Positions 40,359 through 50,969 of a DNA stretch of 64,000 nt are shown here, piece by piece. A model generated the notes under the pieces. That model searched no databases and had not been told where the DNA came from. It saw only the letters and a list, made by a program, of their open reading frames with translations. The first letter of the stretch is position 1. Each line of letters begins with the position of its first letter. The translations under genes and the position numbers were made by a program. Source of the DNA: Fasciolopsis buskii (lineage: Eukaryota; Platyhelminthes; Trematoda; Plagiorchiida; Fasciolidae); assembly GCA_008360955.1 (NCBI GenBank), contig LUCM01010021.1, forward strand, positions 13,144-77,143. The letters run 5' to 3'.

Positions 40359-41284
40359 TATCTGTGTGCGCAGCTATACAGAAAATAAAACATCCTGATG
40401 TCGGTCTAATAAGCATGTACACTCCAGTGCGTACTCTGCTTTAAAAGCCGCACAGTTATGGACCACTGAACTGCGGTAACCGACATTCGAAAACCCCCTA
40501 ATGTTGGGGTCTGCAAATAACAACACCGAGGAAATAGTAATCTTTGACCGTTTGTATTTTATTTAGGTACTGAAAAATATGACTTAGTATTTGGGGGAGA
40601 TAAACTGCTTCAACTTGCAAGCGTTGACTGCCATACGTAGATTTATAGAAGACGTTCTACATACTACCTCCAACGTGACTCCTTTCGGATTCCGTAACAT
40701 CGGTTGGCAAAATCCTCTCAGTCGATGGAATAGCGAAGACTCGAGCCAACGACTTGATGCTAGAAATTTATTGTATACATCGTGACACCGGTGAGACGGT
40801 ACAGGGGAAAGTGAATCAAAGCAGAAAACGCCGATCGACATGTGCTATTTGAAGGCGGAGTCTTGTAGAACGGATTTTCCTTACTCGAATCTCGTATTGC
40901 GTTTGCTTGCCCTTAACCTTCGTGACCACTTGTGCGTCACCATTACTCAGCTCGGCACGATTGCAGTACTGGCAACCCTGACACTTGACCGGCAAAAGGA
41001 AAAGATAGCCGGAAGCGGTAGCTGCTTGAGTATATTTGGACAGGAGCGTGCGAACGGTGCGTGCGTGAGCAACGTACAAGTGGCGACCGCGCCTGGCGGT
41101 CAAATTTTGGTTAAACAAGCTATCCGAAGGAATGGTTGAAAACCACCACCCATTATCCTCGAATCTAATAACAGTCTGTTACTTAATTGGCATACAATAT
41201 AAGCTTTTGGATTATTAGGATTTCCTTAAAAGCTGACTGTCGAAATACATCATGTGGTGAAGTTGAATAAACGGTGCAGAGTGT
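40359..41284. other. Unassigned DNA between SINEs
   Basis: Opposed open frames at 40816-41139 (100 codons minus, 99 codons plus) overlap each other. The minus frame has an unusual cysteine cluster (KCQGCQYC) but no domain could be recognised. Nothing else is supportable. Confidence 0.35.
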
Positions 41285-41473
41285 GCCCGGTAGCGTAATT
41301 TTCAAGACGTTCGACTCTTAGTCGTTCGTCCCGGGTTCGCGTGCCAGTTCGGGCGCGGTCCATATGCACTGCCCACGAATCCCAACAGGGATGAAACAGG
41401 TGTACAGTGCTTCCATGGTTTTTAAATGGTGAGTTGAACGATGGTATCACATGGGGAATTGTTTCATGAAACA
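41285..41473 (+). mobile_element. SINE family B, copy 1 (tRNA-Lys-like head)
   Basis: The head at 41285-41354 starts GCCCGG and closes with TTCGGGC, carries GACTCTTAG where a lysine tRNA (CUU) has its anticodon loop, and has a box B-like GGGTTCGCGTGCC. The body after the head contains GGATGAAACAGGTGTACAGT, CTTCCATGGTTT and GGTGAG..GAACGAT, and ends ATTGTTTCATGA. The same ordered landmarks recur at 45095-45276. It differs entirely from family A in the tail. No poly-A tail is obvious. Confidence 0.8.
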
Positions 41474-41990
41474 TCTTTCTGGCCCCCTTTCAAGGAGCCG
41501 TTCTCCCTTATGAGAGACAATAAAGGAAGAAAATATCCGGAAATGCATTGTGAGAAGTATTCTTAATTAATTAGTACTGATGGATTTATTCATGATTCAT
41601 TAAGGCATATTTCAAAAATCATCTCAATATCCCACTGAGCAAGTCCGGGTAATGAATTAAAATTGACTGAAGGCGTCCTCTGTTCGACTGACGTTGGATC
41701 GAGTAACACAAACACTAGGTTTTGGATAAAAAGTTTTTCTAATGATTCAAATTAACTGAGTAAATTCTTTTTTGATGTGACGCCGTAATTGGTCACCATT
41801 GGAAGACCAAATTACGACACGCGCTTACTTATGCCCGCACACGAATTGATAAATCGAAATGGGGACAAATGTTGGGTGCATGCTAAACAGGTTCGAAATT
41901 TGCCGGAACATTTTGAGATTGGTAGGAATGCAAAATTGGTTTAAATATCTAATCCATAATCACTATTTAGCAACGGTGTGCTGGTAACTA
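41474..41990. other. Unassigned AT-rich DNA
   Basis: Nothing recognisable on either strand. Confidence 0.35.
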
Positions 41991-42014
41991 ATTTTTTTCC
42001 GTGGGTGACTGAAA

Positions 42015-42315
42015 TGTAAGAGTTCCTACAACACAGTACAAGGCAACATAATCCAGTACAATACAACAGAATATGAAATAATTTAAAATAACTTAATCGA
42101 ACGGAATACAATACAGTGCGGTATAATGCAACGCAATTATTGTGATACACAACAAATTAACACAATAAAATACATCACGGAACAATTTAAAACAACACAA
42201 AACATCCCAATACAATGCGACCCGGAAGCTGTACAATAGAATGCAGCTTGGTACCGTATCGTACAGAACAGTCCAATACAAGGTAATTCAGTGCGATACA
42301 GTGCGATCCGGCTCA
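42015..42315. repeat. Degenerate pentanucleotide tandem repeat
   Basis: Reading from 42029 the sequence parses into five-base units dominated by ACAAT, ACAGT, ACAAC and ATAAT, with the period kept over roughly 300 bases despite many substitutions. The minus-strand open frames at 41941-42281, rich in Tyr, Cys and Leu, are products of this repeat and not genes. It looks like an old, mutated microsatellite. Confidence 0.75.
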
Positions 42316-44281
42316 ATAGATATGTTCTCCTACGTGCTTCAGAACTTGCCGACAGAAGATGGAGACGAAAGATGTAGCAATGCGGACACCAGGTTTTTGG
42401 TATTCACTTTGGAATTCATTACGAGGACTTTATGAGCAACGTTGAGATTGTCATTCGTTTATTTGTTCACTAAATATTCGCTGGCAGCTACACAGCAGAG
42501 AAAAAGGCACGTCGTCAAAATACAACCAAATTCGTTTGATGTAGTTATGATGGTCAGTTACAATGGTAGTTGGCATTCGGTCACGTCATTTATACAGCAG
42601 TTTCCAGTCTTTATTGGTCACAAAACTTTGGCACGGGACATGGGGTCCGAATTTTTGTGGCCTATTTGGACGCAAAAGGAATGCGCATTTGGTAAGTCCA
42701 ATGGATTCGGAAGGTCTTAATCTGGCGATTCAAAAACAGGAACACTTATTCCCGTCTTGTTTTAATTGGCAGAGGAAAGCATTTGACAAAAGAACCCCGT
42801 GGATTTTCCGCTGTCGTCTGTTTCCAGACACACCTCGCCATTTATGATTAAAGAATGTGATAACAAGCAAAACAGTTAGGATTCAGTAACCAAAGCGTTC
42901 TCCCAATTAGTAAATGGCCCAAATGAGGCCAGATTTGGTGATACGTGTTAAGCGATTTTGAAATTTTCATAATCACTTATCGAGCAGAATTCGAGTGTAC
43001 ACAGCAACAGTAAGATCGATCCTGTTACATGGCATAGAACTAGGACATTTGCGGTTGATCTCCTCTCTTCGATCAAGCTTACTAATCTAGTGCGTTTTGA
43101 TAATTACTCTCTCCTATTTCCGGACGACATCTTGTTTGAACTTTTCACAACCCATTCCCAATTGTAACACTAAACCCGGTAACCTGGAATGTCATAATCT
43201 CCATTAACGACACATTTCGTTTTTGCGCAGCAGATGCCAGGATATTCCAGTTAATCTTATATCAACTTCAATTCATTCCTAGTAGTTATCCTTTCCAACT
43301 ATTGCGGGTCTAATGACATGAACGAAACAACGATAGCGTTAATCTTCGTCGCTCAGGAAATCACCAGGAAGGTCCTAATTTTATATTTAACAAAAATAAG
43401 ACGTCATTAATGGAATTTATGCACTTTAAAACGTCATTATCGTTTGAAATGACTAAGAAGTATTATCCACAATTTAACTGGCCAACGAAAATCTCTGTTG
43501 TCTGTCATGATCCTCGCTCATCTTGTCATTGCCACCCGGTGGTTACTCTCCTCATATGGCGGTTATAACTTGTATTGGACAGTTAGTATCTACTTCGTGC
43601 ACATTTTGGTAGCTCAATCATGAGAAATAATTAGCATCGAACTGAGGCATGCAGATCGAAAACGAGCGTGGACGGTCCAGAAGACCGTTTGTAAAATTAG
43701 GATGACTAAAATGGACGGCGGATGCATTCTAATGACAGCGAAACTCAAGTCTGACGCTTTCCGAAATTATGACTAACCGAATGATCTGAAATTTGCGTGT
43801 GCAATCTACAGTCCAAACAGTGATCAGTCCAATGTTGAAAATTCAACTTTAAACTACTCACAAGTAGGTATAATCTAAATATAAAAATTATAACTAATCA
43901 CCGCAATTTTGCTGTTTTCTTGTCTAGTTTATAAATGGTTGATCATAAACTCGCTTTTTAACTTTGTGAAATGAAACTAGAATAATCCGTTGATAATTAA
44001 ATCACTTAAGCGAGGGGCTCAAAACACCACAGACTTCATCAGCCACATGGACTGCACCATGAGCATGAAATAGCATGGCTATGTAAGTCCTGTCACTACT
44101 GGGAACTGCCGTGATCGTTGGTTTGTAAACTTTGATAGTGCCTTACTGACTTAATCTATTTGACAATCGATAACCCAGATTACTGTGTTCAGCATTTTAA
44201 TAGAGATACATCGATCGGCTGCTTAGTCTCACAGCTGTTCCAATCATTATTATTTCGTTCCGACAGAACGTCTGAGTGATT

Positions 44282-44283
<2 letters not shown>
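42316..44283. other. Unassigned DNA
   Basis: Two overlapping plus frames at 42442-42847 reach 94 codons without a motif. Near 43090-43150 a frame reads SLLFPDDILFE, vaguely like a reverse transcriptase palm, but no neighbouring block supports it. Confidence 0.35.

Positions 44284-44322
<39 letters not shown>
44284..44322. repeat. (AC)n microsatellite
   Basis: An uninterrupted AC dinucleotide run of 39 bases, followed by imperfect units to about 44328. The Val-Cys-rich minus frame across it is an artefact. Confidence 0.95.
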
Positions 44323-44328
<6 letters not shown>

Positions 44329-45094
44329 TGCACGGGTACACTCGTCCACACAAACAGGTAACTTGAATTTGGTTCACCCCAAAAGCTAACCGGCACTGAA
44401 ATACGAGATAACGGAACCAATGGACCTAGTGGATTGGCAACTGTCTTGAACGTATAAATTGTTCGGATGAATTGTTAAAGCGACTAGAAATCCGGTGAGG
44501 TACGATCGAAAGGGATGAATTTTAAATTTTAATATTCATTATTCTCTAATTTTGTCACTGTGCTCATGGAAAACGTACATGGTGCAGCAATATAGGGTGA
44601 CAAAAAATATTTTTGTATCATGTGAACCGGTGGGATCAAGTATGATGGTTTACTCGAAATGACTAGTACAACTGGACAAAATTTATATTCAGGGTAAATA
44701 GTTTGGTCATTCTGTTCTAATGATTAATTGGAGCAGCTGTAAACAAAAAAAGATGCTAAAGCACACGCCCTAAAGTGATTGATTCCTGTAGCAAACGAGT
44801 TTACGGCCATCGGTAAGCTTATAACGAAAGCCTTTGGACGAAGAACCAACAACAAAAATGTTCATAAAATAATTCATCTTGTGATATCAATGCTTAACTC
44901 GCCATTTTGAAACGAAGGAACCACGAACCATATAACCTATTACTAACACACTGAATACCTAACCCCTAAGATCATGTTCATAGTATTTGTAGCACTTAGA
45001 CTACCTACAAAGAAATCCTGTACCACTTGGTGTCGACTGCTCTGTGGATGCATGAAACAACGTGTGGTAAATTTCAGCAAACCCGCGAGAAAAT
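44329..45094. other. Unassigned AT-rich DNA
   Basis: No recognisable feature. Confidence 0.35.
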
Positions 45095-45276
45095 GTCCGG
45101 TGATCTAATGGCAAAGGCATTCGACTCAAAACCATTCGTCCCGTGTTCGCGTGCCAGTTCGGATGCGGTGGATATGGGCTGCTCATGAATTCTAACAAGG
45201 ATGAAACAGCTGTACAGTGCTTCCATGGTTTCTTAATGGTGAGTGAACGATATTATGCAGTGAATTATTTCATGAC
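45095..45276 (+). mobile_element. SINE family B, copy 2
   Basis: Aligns end to end with 41285-41473: GTCCGGTGATCTAATGGCAA head, ATTCGACTCAAAACCATTCG in the anticodon region, GTTCGCGTGCCAGTTCGG, then GGATGAAACAGCTGTACAGT, CTTCCATGGTTTCTTAATGG, GTGAACGAT and AATTATTTCATGA. The lysine-type anticodon region has mutated (ACTCTTAG to ACTCAAAA). Box A (TAATGGCAAAGGCATT) is better preserved here than in copy 1. Confidence 0.8.
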
Positions 45277-45750
45277 CCACGTAACTTCGTACTACTAACA
45301 CTGGGTACTACGACTGCTAAGTCGTCCGAACGGTTACTAAGCTATGGGTCTCCTCGCATTCAAATTTTGGGTCACAGCATACTCAACGTAGATACACAAA
45401 CCAATCAATGAGACTTCAGTCCACAGACAGTCAGACAGAGACGCAAGGTTGGTGTCCGGCGTATATTGCGGTGAGCTGGAAAGTAGAACTGAAATCACTA
45501 TATTTGGATAGGATTGAGCCGAATGTGGCGGGCGCTGGAACAGTCGTGAAATTGTGCCTCCAGTGTACATCACTTACAAATATGGTGTGAGAATAACGGT
45601 GCTGCACAGATCAGCATTTCGCTTTTCGGCAGGCGTCAGCGGCAGAAGCACTTTAAACTACGCATTCCCTGTCTACTAGTAGATCAACGAAAATCACTGA
45701 TGTTTTATCCCAGTCAATTTAACCTCATTTTACAAACTGTCAGGATTTTA
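45277..45750. other. Unassigned DNA
   Basis: No recognisable feature on either strand. Confidence 0.35.
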
Positions 45751-46071
45751 CTAGTTTCCAGTCAGCGGAATTTTCTTCCCCCAAATGCTCCACAGATTTT
45801 TATCCGGGTCGAACTCTGGGGATCTGGAAAGCCATAGAAGAAGCCTTATATTCCCAGCTCTCTCGTAAAGATTTTTGCGCCATGGGAACATGCGTTGCCA
45901 TCTTTGAAGACCAGTGGTTTGATTTACTGATTTTTGCAAACAAATTGTTTTCTCTCTTATAAGATTCCCCGTAGGGAACACAACCACCCTTGGGGTAGTT
46001 GATTTCGGAGTAGTCTTCAATAACTTTTGCCCATCCTCAGTAATGGAGATTTGTACTTTTTCAAGATCCAC
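45751..46071 (-). mobile_element. Tc1-like transposase C-terminal remnant
   Basis: The 106-codon minus frame ends with the signature of Tc1/mariner transposases: IRLLLW, then SPEFDPDKNLWSIW at residues 84-97 (genomic about 45781-45822), against the family pattern Ser-Pro-Asp-Leu-Asn-Pro-Ile-Glu-Asn-Leu-Trp. The third catalytic residue, Glu before Asn-Leu-Trp, is Lys, so it would be inactive. The region before it (residues 30-70) fits the strand with the second catalytic Asp only weakly. No terminal inverted repeats were found around it. Confidence 0.6.
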
Positions 46072-46783
46072 TGGCCCATCAGTTACTTGTTCTTGGAATT
46101 GATCAATTCCGAACTAAGACAATATTGTTTTATCAAGCAACAAGATAGCCTCTCAAATTAAAATATTCAGGCAGCTGTGTCGCATACTGGACCACGTATT
46201 ATACACTGTTTTTGATAAACCAAAGGTCAGTTTTTATTAAGGATTGAGGCAAGAACAATCCCGTTGGTGTTTGTCATTGGTGTCTTCTTTGCTGTTAGAT
46301 GTTTTGAGTCGGAGTCCGTTTCCATCATTGCTCCTACTTCTCGATCTAACAGTATCCTAGACTTTCACACATCCACATGGCACACACTGTCTCGACACTG
46401 TCACATAATAGCGGCAGATACTGGCTGCTTGGCTACTGAAAAATAATAAATCCTTCAAATGAATCTGACAACACCTCAATTAAATCACATGACAGTCACA
46501 GGAAGAACAGCCTACCCCTTTGGACTTGACCGATGGGAACCAGATTCTTTATTAGGTGAAAGACCTAAGTTGAGCTACGTGCATATCATTACATTCGACC
46601 GGTTGCTGTTGTTACTACGACAATCTCATTTGGTTGATCAGCGATGTAAGTGAACAAAATATTCACTTAAAACTCACTGTGATGATTCCACGCTGTTTTG
46701 CAGATAAAATGTCTCCCTTAATTTTGATAATATTTTTTTAGCTTGCCACTGATTACTTATTATTAGTTAACTAATTTACTTGC
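46072..46783. other. Unassigned DNA
   Basis: No gene recognised; it may hold decayed N-terminal transposase sequence. Confidence 0.3.
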
Positions 46784-46838
46784 TATTGTGAATGATATAA
46801 TATTAATAACACAGCGTTGTTGGTAGATGTAATGCGCC
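46784..46838 (+). repeat. Left arm of a perfect 55-bp inverted repeat
   Basis: This arm, from TATTGTGAATGATATAATAT to GATGTAATGCGCC, is the exact reverse complement of 50915-50969. Matching stops on both sides. The arms bracket 4186 bases including themselves. It begins with TA, which would fit a TA-target DNA transposon end, but this is inference. Confidence 0.95.
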
Positions 46839-46995
46839 TTAGAAGAGCGCACCGTGCTATCTCCATCCGAAATTATTGAGGGTATAAAACTTTGTCTCAT
46901 GTCAACATACTTCACGTTCAAACATGAGTTGTACAAACAAACGGATGGTGTGGCCATGGGATCACCCATATCCCCCATTGTAGCAAACCTTTTCC
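46836..46995 (+). mobile_element. Penelope-like element reverse transcriptase fragment
   Basis: In one unbroken plus frame the sequence reads ALEERTVLSPSEIIEGIKLC and then KQTDGVAMGSPISPIVANLF, the hallmark block of Penelope-like retroelement reverse transcriptases (Gln-Thr-x-Gly-x-x-Met-Gly-Ser-Pro-x-Ser-Pro). The match starts at the inner edge of the 55-bp repeat arm and stops abruptly near 46995; the catalytic Asp pair that should follow is not seen. No GIY-YIG endonuclease was found. About 53 codons without a lesion is notable beside the decayed LINEs. Confidence 0.75.
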
Positions 46996-47059
46996 GATCC
47001 GCTTTTCCTTCCACACATTCTAGAATCATTATCTATGGGAACTCCACTGTTTCATATTA

Positions 47060-50000
47060 AGCACGCATTTCGGCATACCGTGATCGTGTTTTCGCCAATT
47101 TCCTGAGCAACCTATCATAACGTGCTTCGACCATTCCTCGATGAGCTAACTTTTCAGTTTTACAAGGTGATGATTGCAGCTCAGTCCTATTTTATCCACA
47201 CATTTTTTGACTGAAATGCGACGTTTTTGAACGCAAAATTCTATACAATAAAATAATGCTGGTGAACTATTTCTTCCCCTTCCGACCAGCCGTAGTTCTT
47301 CGAAACATCTGGCGTAGTCTCTTTCTTAGAAGAACAGAAATTAGAAAGGTCCCATGCGGAATTGATGCTGGATGTGTTCGGGTAACTGATAATTCACGGC
47401 TGCCCATATCGCTGAAGTGTTTTTCTTTAGACATCATAAACGCAGACTTTGACTCAAAGTTATCAACCAAAAGCCAGTTGGACACTAATGCAACACGGGA
47501 ATCGGAACAGGTGCATCATTATCACTACCCATCCTAATGTCCTTACTAGTAATTGAGGTTTTGTGGACGAATACTGATAGAGAGTCCAGTCATTCAGCAT
47601 ACGAATGACCAAGGTTCACAACTAAATCCTTTCATTTTAAAAACGACCCGTCCCTAGAGTGCCGGAATTTCCATGGTGAAATCCAAATATTGGATCGATT
47701 ACCGTCTGTCCAATCTTCCGAATTCCGAGCCTTGCCCAGCTCAATACCAACTCACCATCCCCTGGATGATCAACGCAGCGATCCATGGGAGAGACATGCT
47801 ATGCACATGGGCTATTATCGCGGCGAGGTCTAAACTAATGGCTTTTACTTTGATTGCCGTGAGTTGCGCGCAAACTAGACTGACTGTTCAGACAACTTGT
47901 GGATAAATTACCAGCTGCCTGGCTGTAAGTCGAAAGGAAAAAATGCGAAGTGCAAAAAAAGAAAGCCAAATATGGTGAGTTAGACTGAACCAATCAGGAA
48001 TGATAAGCAGTGTACCGAAACTGGATCAAGAAGGACGTACAATGACAACTAGAAGTTATCATCGGATGAATGCAATAAACTAAGAATGGTGCCAATCTAA
48101 AGCGTCGACCCAGCGGACACAGCAATTGAAATGATGGAATATACGCACGGACACTGAAATAAACGGAAGGCAAAAACAATCATACAAATATGGTGATGAG
48201 TTTTACTTAGTCATATAAGAACCCAATCATGATTCGCCGGTGATCTGGTTGATACTTCACTATGAATAGCGGAAACGACGATTCCCATCTAGAAATAGGA
48301 TAATGGGTATATTCACTCGTCATTACATCTACGCGCGCTCGGATTAAACGCCGCTGCGGGTAACGCTCTCAACTTAGTATGACAATCGATAAGCGCCGCA
48401 TGAGAAAGCCGATGAGTGCCGAGGGACCGAAGTATAAAGTACGAAAAGACATAAATAAATCATACATGTGTTGCTCAATCGAAGATCCAAATGTAAGTCC
48501 TATTTGGAGTTTTCGAGATATATGTAAAGTAAAACGTCTGCTTTCTACTCGATTTGGACATTCTGAATAGAGTCGGTGGAAAGTGAAGATAGCAGTCGCA
48601 AGGTAGAATGACGACTGGAGGATTCACTAGCGCAAGCTATTTAAGAGACAAGGCATGACGCTCCATCGAAGGCAAGATTATTTTATGGCCATTTATGAAT
48701 ACAGCTAATTCATACAGTACCAACGTATCTCGTCAAATCCGATAACTCACGGATTTTGAAAAATAAAGCTCATCTTATCATACCTAGAAGAGGTCTTCGC
48801 AGACAGACCGCGTTACACCAACGTCAAGATAAACAAATGACTACAAATGACAAAAGATGACTAGAGTATAGACCTACTGCATAAGCGTCATTTACGAAGA
48901 GAAGCTTTTGTGATAGAAATAATAAGACATCGGGGCTCGCTAACGCAGTATCCCGGAAAATTGATTTCGTGCTACATACAGGCGTAAGCAAAGTGCCTAA
49001 CCCATAATTGTTAGATACCTCCTTTCTGATACATAACGAACTCATTACGATAATAACTGTACTGAAATAGAAATTAAGATCAGCCGTCAGCTAAAATCAC
49101 TAGATGTAAGTTTCCACCATCCTCCTGTCATTTGTCTTGAGACGGTTTATTAAGACCGGACTTTGCTGCGAAGTTAGGATGGAATAATAAACTTATGGTA
49201 AATCGGTGAAACGTTTCAAATCGAGCGAATGCTTGATATCGGAATTTCGTACGGTGATGTGACAATTCTGTAGAAAATAGAGTAAAAAAATTAAAATAAA
49301 CGGGTTGCAGTCGACCATCTGTATTGTTCAGAAGAATGACACTGAGTTTTGAATTTCTCATGATTGCCTTACATAGCCAACACTACCACCACAAAAACAA
49401 ACGCGGTAGAAAAGCCCAAGCACGTAACGCGCAATTTCCTTGATAATCAAAGTGTCGCTCAATTTGGGAAACAATGTCAAGGATTTCTACTCATCTGGCT
49501 CTTCACATCTGTGACAAATGAGTGACTATCACGCCAATCAATGCTCTCCGGTACAGGAGAGAATATCTGATTTTACATAAGGAATTCCTTGAGATAAATG
49601 TTAGAAAACGCGGGAACATTTGGATAAATATTTGGCTTGAACTCACTCGAACGTCATCATCGGTGAATTGGTTCAATCCAATGTTAATGACAGAAGCCGA
49701 GATCGTGGCGACAAGTTGATGACTCTTGGATGTACTTCACATCCTGATCTTCCCAAACTTCCGTCGAACAGCAATCATCAACTCCGTGAGTCCTATTTTT
49801 GATACTTTCGCTTCTATTCAAACAGCACACATAAAAGTCGTTTGCTGAACATCATCCGGCTTATGTTTGAGCATGGAACAAGTATACATTACTAGCGGGC
49901 GGTGTGTTCACACAGTTAATCAGTCAAATCACTCAGTGAACGAGACAAGCTTTTCCGCACCATCTACAATGCTTAGGAGCCATAATCAAGAACTGGTCCA

Positions 50001-50788
50001 ATTGTCTCATCTTGAACACAACCAGAAGCCCGTATCTATCCGTTCGTATAAACCCCTCCGTTGGCTCAAGAAACAATTTGTCCAGACTCTTAAAACCTTA
50101 CACTACCAATTATGAACATTTCCGGCAACAAAGGGAGATTATACCAACCAAGGTTAGTGATGGAAACAGAAAATGATTCAAATTAAACGCAAATTCATAC
50201 ATTCTCTAGGGTTCGTGAATGATAGTTGACGTGCAAACCGATAATTTCCCTTGAACCTCAACATTAAAATTCATGATGTATTGTATAATGTATTGGCAGG
50301 AGAACGAAATAACATAAAAAAGGAGCTTGTTTCGACAAGAATTATGAGGATGCTGCTCGATCAAACGTGTTTCCGTGAAAATATTTTTCAAAAATCGTTG
50401 AAAAACTTAGAGTCTTTCGTATTATGCTATCTTTTAATCGATCGACAAGATTACAACGACATCTTCACCGGAAATTATTCCAGTCTCAGTTACATGGAAC
50501 TCACATAATGGACAATTCTTTTCACTATCAGGTTTATCGTTTTAACCAACAACACCCAGAGGTATGCCACAATTAAGTCAAACGGGGGAACGGAGTGCCC
50601 CACAGAAGTAATCGCTTGATGACTACGGTCCTTAACCCGTAAAGTGAAGAATTGATAATTGAGGTAGTGATTCATACACGTGAAACTCATTTGACAATCT
50701 TGAGATATTTTCCGTCGTGATTTCCAATAGGATGATGTACTCCATTACGGGTTTGTTGATAACGCCGTTTGGAGCCATAATTTCAGCT
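47060..50788. other. Unassigned interior of the inverted-repeat interval
   Basis: No transposase or other domain was recognised. Open frames of 60-93 codons occur on both strands (47256-47537, 49867-50115, 50251-50508) without motifs. If the interval is a DNA transposon, it is non-autonomous or its coding part is unrecognisable or lost. Confidence 0.35.
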
Positions 50789-50813
50789 NNNNNNNNNNNN
50801 NNNNNNNNNNNNN
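50789..50813. other. Assembly gap of 25 N
   Basis: A run of 25 undetermined bases. It lies 101 bases inside the right arm of the inverted repeat. Any open frame across it is not interpretable. Confidence 1.
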
Positions 50814-50914
50814 AACCTGTGCACTACACATCTGACGGATACGCTACACCTTCCATGGTACACATCAGCACAAACGCAACGCCCAGTGTGTTTTTTTTTG
50901 AATGTAATTTAGAT

Positions 50915-50969
50915 GGCGCATTACATCTACCAACAACGCTGTGTTATTAATATTATATCATTCACAATA
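50915..50969 (-). repeat. Right arm of the perfect 55-bp inverted repeat
   Basis: Exact reverse complement of 46784-46838, ending GATATAATATCATTCACAATA-like at its outer edge (50969). The inner flank carries a run of nine T (50891-50899) and does not match the Penelope-like sequence inside the left arm. Confidence 0.95.

Noticed and set aside
40816..41118. Cysteine-containing minus frame (KCQGCQYC) as a zinc finger
   Set aside because: Cys spacing does not fit a known finger and no His or second pair is positioned properly; left as unassigned.
41285..41354. Functional tRNA-Lys gene
   Set aside because: The D arm is not formed and the block continues into a repeated SINE body found again at 45095.
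43090..43150. Reverse transcriptase palm (FPDD)
   Set aside because: A single short motif with no supporting blocks before or after it in any frame.
50717..50950. 77-codon plus frame across the gap
   Set aside because: It contains undetermined residues from the 25-N gap and cannot be assessed.
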